From Leptolyngbyaceae cyanobacterium RM1_1_2 (GTDB lineage Bacteria; Cyanobacteriota; Cyanobacteriia; Phormidesmidales; Phormidesmidaceae): a stretch of 64,000 nucleotides of DNA. The translations under genes were made by a program, and so were the position numbers. The notes below the pieces were generated by a model that had not been told where the DNA came from, did not search any database, and saw only the letters and a list, made by a program, of their open reading frames with translations. The stretch's first letter is position 1; each line of letters starts with the position of its first letter. The DNA is taken from assembly GCA_012032345.1 (NCBI GenBank), contig JAAUQI010000002.1, positions 62,001-126,000 of the forward strand, in the 5' to 3' direction. Of this stretch, positions 1 to 9,050 are shown piece after piece.

Positions 1-16
1 ATGGGTTTCAGCAAAT

Positions 17-814
17 CTAGTCAATGCTAATAGACTGGGGGCCGGGGCCGACGGTTTCTACCGCAGCCGGAATCCGAACTTCTCGGTAGTCTGCGTAGAG
101 GCGATCGCGCCAGCTAAAGAAAGGACGATAGGCCGGATCATCTGCCAGACCCGGTACGCCCCTACCGCAGATACCCACTGGTAGATCAACATACTGCTGG
201 TCAGGAAACTTGAGATACATCGACAAGCCAGCTACAGCAAAGTCGGCCAGGGTGGGCTGGTCGCCGAGCAAATAGGGGCTTTCCTGCAGCAGCAGACACA
301 GCGCTTCTAAATTTTGCTGTAAAACAACATGAGCTGTTTTAACCGCATCTGCGCCAAAGCCCATGCCAGTTCCCAACAGGTTCAGCACGTCTCCGGGTAC
401 AGAACTCACCAGATTTTTGAGCAGTTCAGGAGTTGAAGCGGGCAGCAGCGAAGCCCGAAAGTTAGGATGCTGGTTAAAAGCCCCAATCATGGCTGTACGA
501 GCGTTAAGCCCAATTGATTCATCCGCCCAGGCTTCCATCATCAGGCACAGCCCCTGCGCCCTAGCCGCAGTTGGAACAATAGACCGCTGAGGATATTTTT
601 CTTCCAAATACTTTGCGATCGCCGTTGAGTCTGGAATCACCTCATTGTCATCTTTGAGCACAGGGACTTGCCGCTGACCCGATAGGCGATAGAGATCAAT
701 TTGCCCAATGCCCGGTGTCACTTCAACTTTACGATAGGCTAGCTGCTTGTAGTCCAAAATAAGGCGAACTTTTTCGCTGTAGTGAGATCCTTCAAACTGA
801 TACAGTTCCAGCAT
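17..814 (-). CDS. glutathione S-transferase family protein
   Basis: 265-residue soluble protein. The N-terminal thioredoxin-like half (about residues 1-75) begins with a short strand and a SHYSEKVR segment, and has the QVPVL cis-proline motif and an E..PDSTAIAKYLEEKYP glutathione-contact region. The rest is an all-helical GST C-terminal domain with the conserved TLADFAVAGL helix. The family conjugates or reduces substrates with glutathione; no substrate can be read here. The ATG at 814 is preferred over the upstream GTG at 829 because a GGAG lies about 10 nt before it. It appears monocistronic, at the left edge of the window. Confidence 0.85.
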   Translation of the reverse strand: MLELYQFEGSHYSEKVRLILDYKQLAYRKVEVTPGIGQIDLYRLSGQRQVPVLKDDNEVIPDSTAIAKYLEEKYPQRSIVPTAARAQGLCLMMEAWADESIGLNARTAMIGAFNQHPNFRASLLPASTPELLKNLVSSVPGDVLNLLGTGMGFGADAVKTAHVVLQQNLEALCLLLQESPYLLGDQPTLADFAVAGLSMYLKFPDQQYVDLPVGICGRGVPGLADDPAYRPFFSWRDRLYADYREVRIPAAVETVGPGPQSISID

Positions 815-1069
815 AATAATCTTCTCCACTCAGACTCTGTGCTATTTCACTAGCCAAACATAGCGCAGAGTCTACCAGTTTCCTGGAGACAGCGTAAAAA
901 TCTATCTTTAGATAAAACTGCTTTTGGTAACAGCAGTCCTCAATCTTTTGAGGAGAGAAGGCGTTGTGAAGAAGGGCTGCTTCTATAAAATTCCTTTCAC
1001 AATTCAAACAGAACAGTTACAGAGTCATTCTCAACTTTTGCTGATTTAGGTCAAGCAGTTTTTCTTTGC

Positions 1070-2569
1070 CTACAGTTTTGGGACAACTGAAACCGTAGAC
1101 ACCTCTTCTGCTAGCTGCGGCAGGCTAACGACATAGCGGTAGCCACTTTCGATGGAACCTTGCAGAGCCAAAGTACCTCCATGCATTTCAGTAAGCTGTC
1201 GGCTGAGCAAAAGTCCTAAACCTTCGCGGGAAATATCTGACTTGGCCGTCTCAGTGTCTGCTGTCAGCATTTGAGCATTCGCTTCCAGACTCAGATCATA
1301 GCTAGAGTGAACCAATAGGCTGCGGCCAGACTCCAGACTGGAGTCGCTTGAGATTGCTAACAGCTGATCAAGAGATAATACTGACTGTGACAGTCCTTCA
1401 CCTAGCCAGGGATGAGAAAACCAAACGGCTAAATTCAGACGATCGCCTTTGCGGGAGATATGAATTCTAACAGTGCCTCCTTCACTAGACAGTTGAATAA
1501 CGCTGTAAATCAGATGGTAGATTAGCTGCTTGATTTTGCTTTTATCCAAAATCCAAATTCGAGATCCCGGTTCGGTTGTCAAACTAATACTTTGAGCTTG
1601 CTGCTGAGCCAGCGGGTCTAGGCTGCTAACGGCTTGCTGAGCCAGCATTTCAACATCTGCTGGTGCCAAGTTAAGCTGACGATAGTCCTCTTGAAAGGTA
1701 CCTAGCCCAATAATTTCGTCCATCAGGTTGAGAACAGTTTGGCTGCTATCACGAATAATGTCTGCATATTCTTTTTGCTTCTCCGTCAGAGGCCCGTAAA
1801 TTTTACGGCTGAGCATACTAGCCATGCCCATAATTGAGGTCAAAGGATTACGCAGTTCCTGGGTCAGCTGACCAATTAGCTCAATACGTACTGCATTAAT
1901 TGTGGACTGCAAAGACGTCTCAGCCTTGGGGCGAGAATTTAAGGACGATGCTTGAGAAACTGACTGGAAGAGGCGATCGCGCTCAAATTCGCTAATACTC
2001 CAGCGAGCATTGAGTTCTAGAAAAGCAATATCTTGGGCTGTAAACTGCCGGGGCACCAAATCCATTACTGCTAGGCTACCGATGCATTCACCGCTAGATA
2101 CCACCAGTGGCACCCCCAGATAGGCACGAATGCCGTAGTGCTTGATCAATCGGCTTTGAGCAAATTCAGGATGATGAGCGGTGTCTTCTACAATCAAGAT
2201 CTTGGCGCTATCGACTACTTGCGAACACAAAGCTTCCTGTCGTGGCAGGCGACGCGATGCGGCTAGCTCGTTCATTAAGCCCAGCTGCGAAAGCCCAGCT
2301 GCTGACTTGAAAAACTGGAAACTGCGATCGCTAATGCTAAAAACACAAATAGGTGCGGCTAAAATTCGAGCAGCGGTTTGAGTCGCTTCGTCAAAAACAG
2401 GAATGCTTTCATCACTGAGTAATTCCAACTCCTGAACAGCGCGGAGACGCTGTTTTTCTAAATCTTGATCTAAACCTAGGGGAGGATGTTCCATGTGGCA
2501 TGTCATCTGTTCACTCGAAGGCATGAGCGACATACTACTGTCCATGATGTATCTAGCACTTTGCTTCAT
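1070..2569 (-). CDS. GAF-domain histidine-kinase-like protein, degenerate catalytic core
   Basis: 499 residues, no membrane segment. A GAF domain spans about 45-200. A HisKA-like helix pair (about 228-290) and a HATPase-like domain (about 325-490) follow. In the H-box the phospho-accepting His is replaced by Gln (Q237, in TQELRNPLTS; codon CAG). The N-box is unrecognisable (YHLIYSVIQLSSEGG) and no DxGxG G1 box is seen, although the G2-like GLGLLLSRQLTEMHGG is kept. By architecture it is a two-component sensor, but it probably cannot autophosphorylate by the usual route. It may act as a scaffold or allosteric partner. No response regulator gene touches it; gun4 and a LuxR-type regulator lie upstream on the same strand. 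Confidence 0.75.
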   Translation of the reverse strand: MKQSARYIMDSSMSLMPSSEQMTCHMEHPPLGLDQDLEKQRLRAVQELELLSDESIPVFDEATQTAARILAAPICVFSISDRSFQFFKSAAGLSQLGLMNELAASRRLPRQEALCSQVVDSAKILIVEDTAHHPEFAQSRLIKHYGIRAYLGVPLVVSSGECIGSLAVMDLVPRQFTAQDIAFLELNARWSISEFERDRLFQSVSQASSLNSRPKAETSLQSTINAVRIELIGQLTQELRNPLTSIMGMASMLSRKIYGPLTEKQKEYADIIRDSSQTVLNLMDEIIGLGTFQEDYRQLNLAPADVEMLAQQAVSSLDPLAQQQAQSISLTTEPGSRIWILDKSKIKQLIYHLIYSVIQLSSEGGTVRIHISRKGDRLNLAVWFSHPWLGEGLSQSVLSLDQLLAISSDSSLESGRSLLVHSSYDLSLEANAQMLTADTETAKSDISREGLGLLLSRQLTEMHGGTLALQGSIESGYRYVVSLPQLAEEVSTVSVVPKL

Positions 2570-2843
2570 TGACTCCAGTTATCATCGAAAGCATTACATC
2601 TCAAGAATTCCCCCGCCCTCAGATATCCTAAACCCAAACCTGCTCAGCACATTCTCCAGGAAAGTGCTTAAAGTTGCAAACGTTTGCTCTCAAGGTTAAG
2701 TAGAAATGCTGGCGTCAGCCCTGCTCTAATTAGATCCTTTGTAGCGAGTAATGCCAATGCATTTTTTGCCCAAAACGGTATGAAGAACCTGTGAAAAGAT
2801 CCCCTGGTTTATTACCTGAGCTTTAAACCTGGTAGCGCCCCTG

Positions 2844-3560
2844 TTAAGTCCAAGCTGAATGGGTCAAAAGCGAGGCCATAACCCGCACTCCCCGCAGCTG
2901 ATTGGAAAGTGGTAGATGTCCTTCAGGCGCTGATAACTCCCAAATAAAATCATTAGGGTATCGAGTCCAGACATTACCTTTACGCCAGGCAATTTTCTCC
3001 CAAAGTTTTTCCCAGTTTTGATTATTAATTAGCCAAACTTCTCGCTGTTTTGAAAATCCGAATTTGCCTTCCGAATAAATTTGCCAAAGCTGGTCTAAAG
3101 TACTTAAATCTTGAGCAGGAAAATTTTCAACTTCTGTAAAATATAGCCAGCCTCTTTGAATCGCCCCTGTTCCAGCCAGCTCACAAAGTTTTCTTAAAGT
3201 CAGGCGATCGGCAGCTTCAAACTCTTGGTTGATCAAATACCGCTGTAGTTCTGTATAGTCGATTCCCTGAGTAGAGACAGGGGTGATCAGACCGTTGGGC
3301 CAGTGTTCTTGTAGAAAGGTTTTAGCCTCAGAAGCATGACTCTGCCACAGTAGTCGATAGGCTGTACCGTCTAAATAAGTGACCTGCTGCTGCCTGGCCT
3401 GCAGGAAATCCATCAGGGGCTGCACTCCCGCATCACCTAGCGCTGCTAGCTGATGCAGAGCTATAAGCTGGTGCTTGGGATTGTCAGTATTGAGCTGAGC
3501 AAGCAGCCCTGGCAGCGGACTTGAGTCTATAGGCGCGGAGTTAACGGCAAAGCTGCTCAT
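2844..3560 (-). CDS. gun4: GUN4-type Mg-chelatase regulator
   Basis: 238 residues, close to the usual length of cyanobacterial GUN4. The N-terminal part (about 10-75) is a small helical HEAT-like bundle. The C-terminal GUN4 core (about 83-235) carries the family sequence YTELQRYLINQEFEAAD, the LWQIYSEGKFGFSKQ stretch and the W..L.WR.G.W.RYP.DF.W segment that forms the tetrapyrrole cleft. GUN4 binds protoporphyrin IX and Mg-protoporphyrin and stimulates the magnesium chelatase whose H subunit is encoded at the right end of this window. It has about 230 nt of non-coding upstream DNA and is probably monocistronic. Confidence 0.92.
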   Translation of the reverse strand: MSSFAVNSAPIDSSPLPGLLAQLNTDNPKHQLIALHQLAALGDAGVQPLMDFLQARQQQVTYLDGTAYRLLWQSHASEAKTFLQEHWPNGLITPVSTQGIDYTELQRYLINQEFEAADRLTLRKLCELAGTGAIQRGWLYFTEVENFPAQDLSTLDQLWQIYSEGKFGFSKQREVWLINNQNWEKLWEKIAWRKGNVWTRYPNDFIWELSAPEGHLPLSNQLRGVRVMASLLTHSAWT

Positions 3561-3788
3561 ATCAAAACTAGAGTCGTGTCTTTTAGGGGCTGTACTACTT
3601 ATAGCGTCTAGATAACCGACTATCCGTGGAATGAGGGCAACCTAGAGCAGGACAGGCGAGGCTCTAAGGCGATCGCCCTCAGGTGTCTGCCCAAGCAAAG
3701 CTTTCACAGCCAGACGGAGGCGGTTCCTTATCGATCATAGAAGGGATTGACGCTATAGGCCAGAGGTAGCTGTCTCGTAGCCGTTACT

Positions 3789-4448
3789 TCAGGCTTTATT
3801 CTGAGGCGGACAGTATCCCTGTTCGAAGGCAAACCGGATTAGCTGCGATCGGTTTTCTAAGGAAAGCTTGCTTAAAATGTTGCTCAAGTGGGTTTGTACG
3901 GTTCGCGGACTGATAAAGAGGTGATCGCCTATTTGCTTGTTGGTATGGCCTTGAATCACCTCCCAGAAAACTTTTTCTTCAGCCGGTGTGAGCGGTAAAG
4001 GTTCAAGCGGGGCACCCCCTAACTCGCCAGACTGGATATTGGCCTGCTGAATGAGCAGTACAATTTCTGTATGAATTCGCCGCGATCGCTCTAGCTGGGC
4101 CTCGATTTTGGCCACTAGCTCACGCGGATGAAAAGGCTTGACCAGGTAGTCGTCGCCCCCAATGTTGTGCCCCTGAACCCGATCGTCAACTTCTCCTCGG
4201 CTAGAGAGAAAGATAAAAGGCACTAGCTGACCAATCCGACTTGAGCGCAGACGAGTGCAAAACTCGAAGCCATCCATTTCTGGCATCATCACGTCAGATA
4301 CGACAAGATCAGGCGGTTCTTCCTCAAATAGAGTAAGTGCTTCAATACCAGAGGCGGCCCCTTTTACAAAATAGCCTCGATCCTCTAAATGGCGAGTGAG
4401 GGCAGTTCGTAGAGTAATATCGTCGTCAACTAGTAAAATTCTTTTCAT
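3789..4448 (-). CDS. NarL/LuxR-type response regulator
   Basis: 219 residues. The N-terminal receiver (about 3-118) has the acidic pair VDDD, the phospho-acceptor Asp in VVSDVMMPEMDG, the Ser/Thr switch region (IFLSSRG) and the conserved Lys in DYLVKPF. A short linker is followed by a LuxR-type helix-turn-helix (about 150-210) with LTPAEEKVFWEVIQGHTNKQIGDHLFISPRTVQTHLSNI. It should be a phosphorylation-controlled DNA-binding regulator. It resembles the Rre1/Ycf29 class of cyanobacteria, but the exact orthologue is not certain. It is divergent from icd, sharing a 326-nt intergenic region; the kinase is unknown. Confidence 0.88.
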   Translation of the reverse strand: MKRILLVDDDITLRTALTRHLEDRGYFVKGAASGIEALTLFEEEPPDLVVSDVMMPEMDGFEFCTRLRSSRIGQLVPFIFLSSRGEVDDRVQGHNIGGDDYLVKPFHPRELVAKIEAQLERSRRIHTEIVLLIQQANIQSGELGGAPLEPLPLTPAEEKVFWEVIQGHTNKQIGDHLFISPRTVQTHLSNILSKLSLENRSQLIRFAFEQGYCPPQNKA

Positions 4449-4627
4449 CCGTCGTATATCAGAACGTATATCAGAAACGGTTGTGAGTGCTACTCTTAGC
4501 GGCGTCTTGTATCAAAAGCACTGGCAAATAACAGTGCTGCATACCGACGTTTACCATCAGCCTATGAAAGAAGACTCAAATCTTGTACATTATTCTCCAC
4601 AACACTTATTAACTTTTTCTGCCGGCT

Positions 4628-4641
4628 GTAGTCAAATCTAC
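4628..4641 (+). promoter_or_regulatory. NtcA-type binding site upstream of icd
   Basis: The sequence is a perfect GTA-N8-TAC palindrome (GTAGTCAAATCTAC), the consensus of the nitrogen regulator NtcA. A -10-like TACCTA begins 22 nt further on, at 4664, which is the spacing of class II NtcA-activated promoters; it differs from TAN3T at the last base. icd is a documented NtcA target in Synechocystis, which supports the assignment. By chance alone this six-base pattern occurs about once per 4 kb, so the case rests on position and known biology. The rest of the 326-nt region 4449-4774 shows no other clear signal. Confidence 0.65.
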
Positions 4642-4774
4642 AGCTCCAAACTACGTTACAGCATACCTAAAGAATAATAAGGCATGTCACCAGCCGCTTT
4701 ATTGGCTCAATAAGTTAATGTAGCAGCGACGGATACTGGGAAAAATCGTAAACTAGACCAGCCATACCAACCTT

Positions 4775-6196
4775 ATGTACCAAAAGATTTCGCCACCTGA
4801 AACAGGTCACAAAATTACTTTCCAACAGGGTGAGCCTGTTGTGCCTGATGAGCCTATTGTGCCCTTTATTCGAGGAGACGGTACAGGTGTTGATATCTGG
4901 CCGGCTACTCAAAGGGTTTTAGATGCCGCCGTCAAAGCTGCCTATGGCAATCAGCGCCAGATTATCTGGTTCAAGATTTATGCGGGTGACGAAGCTTGCG
5001 AACGCTATGGCACCTATGAGTATTTGCCTGAGGATACGCTACAGGCTATTCGAGAGTATGGCGTCGCTATTAAGGGGCCATTGACAACGCCTGTTGGGGG
5101 TGGCATTCGTTCGCTTAACGTCGCCCTGCGACAGATCAACGACCTCTATGCCTGTGTTCGGCCCTGCCGCTACTATCCGGGCACGCCATCGCCCCACAAG
5201 CAGCCTGAAAAGCTAGATATTATTGTCTATCGAGAAAACACTGAAGATATTTATCTGGGGATCGAATGGAAGCAGGGTAGCGAGGTTGGCGATCGCCTGA
5301 TCAAGCTGCTCAACAACGAACTGATCCCCGCGACGCCTGAACACGGAAGCAAGCAAATTCCTCTAGACTCGGGTATTGGCATCAAGCCCATCAGCAAAAC
5401 CGGATCTCAGCGACTAGTGCGACGGGCGATAAAACATGCCCTGCAGTTGCCCAAAGCTAAGCAGATGGTCACTTTGGTACACAAGGGCAACATCATGAAG
5501 TATACCGAAGGTGCGTTTAGAGACTGGGGGTATGAGCTAGCAACCACCGAGTTTCGGCAGGACTGTGTGACTGAGCGAGAATCCTGGATCCTCAGCAACC
5601 AGGAAAGCACTCCAGATATCTCAATAGATGAAAATGCCTGCAAGATTGATCCTGGCTACGACTCCCTCACGCCGGAAAAGCAGGCGGCTATTCGCTCAGA
5701 AGTGGGGCAAATTTTAGAGAATATCTGGGAGAGCCACGGCAACGGCCAGTGGAAAGACAAGATCATGGTAAACGATCGCATTGCTGACAGCATTTTTCAG
5801 CAAATCCAGACTCGGCCAGACGAATACTCAATTCTGGCAACGATGAACCTCAATGGCGACTACCTTTCAGACGCCGCTGCCGCTATTGTCGGTGGGTTGG
5901 GCATGGGGCCTGGGGCCAACATTGGGGACCAGTGCGCTATTTTTGAAGCGACGCATGGTACAGCGCCTAAACATGCGGGGCTAGACCGAATTAATCCGGG
6001 TTCGCTCATTTTGTCAGGCGCAATGATGCTAGAGTACCTCGGCTGGCAGGAAGCTGCGGACTTAGTTCGTCAAGGCTTAGGGGCCGCGATCGCTCATCAA
6101 GAAGTCACCTATGACCTAGCTCGCATGATGGATCCCGCAGCAGAACCGCTGAGATGCTCAGAGTTTGCTGAAGCCATCATTCGCCACTTTGAATAG
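4775..6196 (+). CDS. icd: NADP-dependent isocitrate dehydrogenase
   Basis: 473 residues, the usual length for the cyanobacterial enzyme. It converts isocitrate to 2-oxoglutarate, the carbon skeleton for ammonium assimilation and the effector sensed by NtcA. Visible motifs are the N-terminal [10 protein letters not shown]-like [13 protein letters not shown], the isocitrate-binding RSLNVALRQ serine loop, [14 protein letters not shown], and the C-terminal nucleotide region [11 protein letters not shown]. Start at ATG 4775. A consensus NtcA site lies about 135 nt upstream, and a strong hairpin follows the stop, so the gene is probably a single unit controlled by nitrogen status. Confidence 0.96.
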   Translation: MYQKISPPETGHKITFQQGEPVVPDEPIVPFIRGDGTGVDIWPATQRVLDAAVKAAYGNQRQIIWFKIYAGDEACERYGTYEYLPEDTLQAIREYGVAIKGPLTTPVGGGIRSLNVALRQINDLYACVRPCRYYPGTPSPHKQPEKLDIIVYRENTEDIYLGIEWKQGSEVGDRLIKLLNNELIPATPEHGSKQIPLDSGIGIKPISKTGSQRLVRRAIKHALQLPKAKQMVTLVHKGNIMKYTEGAFRDWGYELATTEFRQDCVTERESWILSNQESTPDISIDENACKIDPGYDSLTPEKQAAIRSEVGQILENIWESHGNGQWKDKIMVNDRIADSIFQQIQTRPDEYSILATMNLNGDYLSDAAAAIVGGLGMGPGANIGDQCAIFEATHGTAPKHAGLDRINPGSLILSGAMMLEYLGWQEAADLVRQGLGAAIAHQEVTYDLARMMDPAAEPLRCSEFAEAIIRHFE

Positions 6197-6229
6197 CTGT
6201 ATTGGCGACCTGAGCAGTTATTAAGCAAT

Positions 6230-6264
6230 CGGGTTTTCTAGTAGATATCTAATTAGAAAACCCG
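6230..6264. terminator. bidirectional terminator hairpin after icd
   Basis: Two perfect 11-nt arms, CGGGTTTTCTA at 6230-6240 and its complement at 6254-6264, are separated by 13 nt. The arms carry T and A runs, so the structure can end transcription of icd (+) and of the convergent gene ending at 6274 (-). Confidence 0.7.
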
Positions 6265-6273
6265 GTTTCTGAG

Positions 6274-7311
6274 TTAATAATTGTAGTTATTGGGGTAGTC
6301 TTCAGGTTCCCACGTCGAAGAACCAAGCGGATTTGAGAAAGTCTGGATCTGTCCACCGCCAATATAGGAGCCTGGTGGACGGGGCACTGCAAAAGGAACC
6401 GATGTTTGCGGTACCTGAGGCTGACTATACTGGCTACCTGAGCTAGGGGGCAAAACGGGCGCGGCTGAGCGGTTAGGTAAACCGCTGAAGTCAGGCCGAT
6501 TTTGCGGCAGACCAGACGGTGTAGCCAAGTTAGTGTAAGCGTTTCCTTGAGGGTAGGAGCTAGGAGCTAGATTCAGCGTGGGTGGAAGCGTATAGCCAGT
6601 TGTTCCCGGCAGCGGAGACATGCCCGGCGTGGTGGGAATAAATCTTGGCAAAGCAGTACCCGAGCGCGTATCTTCAAGATTGCCTGCTGGGACTGTGCCA
6701 AAAGGCTGGGCGGTTTCTCCATTGGCTTGCCTGGCGTCGTTTGCAGGCGATTGCGGTGCCGAAGAACTGCTCTGCCCAGGCAAACGACCCAGGGCTGATT
6801 GTAAAGCACTGGGCTGGCTGGCTTCTGTTGCCTGAGCGCCCTGAGCGCCCTGAGGCAATATCTCTGGAATTAGTGAAAATAGAGAGGTTGCCGAGGTTGT
6901 ACTAAAGGGCGAACTAGCTTGGAGGGAGGCTAAGGTACCGGGAGAATAAGAACTGTTCAGCCGAGACGGATTGCTGCTGGCAGCTTCAGAGAGCTGACCC
7001 AGCAGATTATCTCCGGGAGTTTCTGCGAACTGAGTACTGGGAGTAGAAGCGGCTAGATCGTTGAACAGGGTATTAAGGTTGTCAACCTGGGCTAGCTCTG
7101 CCTGCTCTTCTAAAGTCAAATCAGTTTCGGGGATTTGAGCACTGCGCGATTGAAGGTCAATTTCAAATGAATCTGACCACTCAGGATGAACACGGTATTC
7201 CCACAAAAAAACGCCCAGTAAAACCGTGACCAAAACTGGCCCCCAAACGATGGGCTGAGTCACTGGCTGAAGGCGAGCAAACAAATATCGAACTGATGGT
7301 GGCACTGCCAT
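6274..7311 (-). CDS. proline/serine-rich protein with one membrane segment, unknown function
   Basis: 345 residues from the ATG at 7311; an in-frame TTG at 7326 is a less likely start. One hydrophobic segment near residues 25-40 (VLVTVLLGVFLW) follows a short positively charged N-terminus, as in a membrane-anchored protein with a large extra-cytoplasmic tail. The remainder is low-complexity, rich in Ser, Pro, Gln and Asn, ending in a Tyr/Asn-rich tail. No catalytic motif is visible. It could be a cell-envelope or scaffold protein; function not assigned. Confidence 0.7.
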   Translation of the reverse strand: MAVPPSVRYLFARLQPVTQPIVWGPVLVTVLLGVFLWEYRVHPEWSDSFEIDLQSRSAQIPETDLTLEEQAELAQVDNLNTLFNDLAASTPSTQFAETPGDNLLGQLSEAASSNPSRLNSSYSPGTLASLQASSPFSTTSATSLFSLIPEILPQGAQGAQATEASQPSALQSALGRLPGQSSSSAPQSPANDARQANGETAQPFGTVPAGNLEDTRSGTALPRFIPTTPGMSPLPGTTGYTLPPTLNLAPSSYPQGNAYTNLATPSGLPQNRPDFSGLPNRSAAPVLPPSSGSQYSQPQVPQTSVPFAVPRPPGSYIGGGQIQTFSNPLGSSTWEPEDYPNNYNY

Positions 7312-7726
7312 AGCTAAGACCCGCAACTGGGTGTTTTTTGAAACGTAACTGACGGCTCCTATTGATCTAGATTCTAGCTCAGAGAAAACGTCAGGCAGCT
7401 CAGTGTCAAGTTTTATCGTGAGCTGAACGCTGCTGACCCTGCGAAAACTTGAGAGTCTGAGCCAGTCACTTGCTTCTTAGCACAGTAAGTTTGGACTTAT
7501 CTTAGCTAAAAGATGAAAGAGCGACAGAAATCCAAGACTCACTAAAATTTGCAGAATGGCCCATAGGCTATTCTATCCTCTTGAAGACAACAGGCTATGT
7601 AAAGTTGGGGCTTTGGTGGGCCTATTTTTATGCTCTTAGACATGATAGTGTAACCTCTACAGGTCAGCCGCCCGGTTCGCTGACGATATCTCCTGATTTG
7701 CTTGCTAATTTTGTGCCTAAAAGCCT
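7312..7726. other. 415-nt intergenic region between divergent genes
   Basis: It must hold the promoters of the 6274-7311 gene (-) and the 7727 gene (+). I see no convincing hairpin, repeat or operator. A short open frame at 7581-7787 overlaps the next gene and has no family features. Confidence 0.4.
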
Positions 7727-8515
7727 ATGGTTTATCAACCCGATAGACATGCTCTCAGCCAGGCTCAGCTCACAACAGCTCCTGTAAAATCCCGCTTGGG
7801 GGTTTCCTTTACAATTGCGGCCAAATCATCTGTCCTCGAAGATTCCAATCGCTCCCGTCCGGTAGAGCTGCCTGACGCGGTAGACCAAAAGCGCGATCGC
7901 TCTGCGCCTAGCCTGTCGGCTTTACCAGTTGTCTTCCCTGGAGGGGATCTGCCAGCTCTGCCTAAACTCAAGCAAACTACGTTTAGCAGCCATCGGCACG
8001 AGGCTAATCCCGCTTTTGCCATGACGCTTTGGCAAGAGATCGGCAGCAATATTGAACAGTGGCAGAGCGAACTCCACAAAATTGTGCTGCAGATTCAGGC
8101 CGTTTATATGGAAGGCCCTATTGTAGACGGCTGGCTAGAGTCGGAGGCAGTACAGTCTGCTCAAAGCTCAGGTATATCTCATTCACAAGCTTCTGTACTG
8201 CGACATGGCGATGTAGAGCAGATCCAAGCCTACATTGAAACTCAAATTGGGCAGACAGCTATGGCCGTTGACGTTAACGTCAGCTCTCAACAGCCGCCGC
8301 AATATCGCCTTTGCAACCTGGATGCAGAAGGCCGTTTGAACTGTCATTTTTGCCCAGCGGAGCAGCTTTCTGCTGTTAGCGTAGCTATTGCCCGACACCA
8401 AAAGATCCGCCAGCTCTTAAGCCAGAAACAGTATCTTGAAGCCCGTCTCAAGCGGGCTGTAGAGGTGTTAGCAGCGGCTCGTAGCGAACTGGGTTTATCG
8501 ACTGAGGCGACTTGA
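7727..8515 (+). CDS. hypothetical protein, unknown function
   Basis: 262 residues, soluble, no signal peptide. The first 100 residues are Pro/Ser/Arg-rich and probably disordered. The C-terminal 160 look folded and helical (NIEQWQSELHKIVLQIQAVY, then a helical segment QIRQLLSQ/ARLKRAVEVLAAARSEL near the end). One Cys pair (CNLD...CHFC) is present but does not make a known zinc motif. No family recognised. Its stop lies 6 nt from the convergent DUF427 gene. The start ATG 7727 is the first available; a later start is possible because the N-terminus is low in complexity. Confidence 0.6.
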   Translation: MVYQPDRHALSQAQLTTAPVKSRLGVSFTIAAKSSVLEDSNRSRPVELPDAVDQKRDRSAPSLSALPVVFPGGDLPALPKLKQTTFSSHRHEANPAFAMTLWQEIGSNIEQWQSELHKIVLQIQAVYMEGPIVDGWLESEAVQSAQSSGISHSQASVLRHGDVEQIQAYIETQIGQTAMAVDVNVSSQQPPQYRLCNLDAEGRLNCHFCPAEQLSAVSVAIARHQKIRQLLSQKQYLEARLKRAVEVLAAARSELGLSTEAT

Positions 8516-8521
8516 GCGCAC

Positions 8522-9016
8522 CTACCAGCCCCAGGTGCTTATGCCCCCTTTGAAGGGGCCAACAATGTCTGAGGTAATCCAGCCACCGTAAAAGTCTCCC
8601 GGCTGGGCTTGCACCTGTTCTCCGTCCAGGTAGCAGGCGTCTACTTTAGACGGATAAAAAGCAACATAGTTTTGAATCGCTTGAAAGGCAAGGGTCGGCT
8701 CTGGGTAATACCAGACGGCGTTTTCAACCTGGCGATCGCCTACGCTCAGGCTATAGTAGGCAGCTCGACCCTTCCACTCACAAAACGAAGATGAGGGCGT
8801 TGGCTGCAGGTAGTCTAAGCGCACGTCTGCCAAAGGAATGTAATAAACCGGTGGATGGCTAGTTTCTAGAACGCGCTGGGCTTGATCAGTCTCGGCTACG
8901 GTAATGCCATTAAAAATAACCTGAATATGCTTATCAGAAGCCTCCAGTCTGGGCGGTCGGGGATAATCCCAAACTGATTCTTGTCCCGGCTGCGGCTCAA
9001 TGCGCCCCTGCATCAT
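8522..9016 (-). CDS. DUF427 domain-containing protein
   Basis: 164 residues. It matches the DUF427 family: a compact beta fold with VIFNGITVAETDQAQRVLET, the hallmark FCEWKGRAAYYSL, AVWYYPEPT and a YVAFYP.KVDAC.LDGE.V end. The biochemical role of the family is not established. It may be co-transcribed with the caspase-fold gene, which lies just upstream on the same strand (34-nt gap). Confidence 0.88.
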   Translation of the reverse strand: MMQGRIEPQPGQESVWDYPRPPRLEASDKHIQVIFNGITVAETDQAQRVLETSHPPVYYIPLADVRLDYLQPTPSSSFCEWKGRAAYYSLSVGDRQVENAVWYYPEPTLAFQAIQNYVAFYPSKVDACYLDGEQVQAQPGDFYGGWITSDIVGPFKGGISTWGW

Positions 9017-9050
9017 GAAAATTTAATTGAGCTATAGGTTAGTGTCTATC

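Noticed and set aside
792-1007. 71-codon frame upstream of the GST gene
   Set aside because: Overlaps the true GST start and has no protein-like pattern or ribosome site.
4396-4677. 93-codon frame antisense to the response regulator start and across the icd promoter
   Set aside because: A shadow frame that spans the intergenic NtcA site; no family features.
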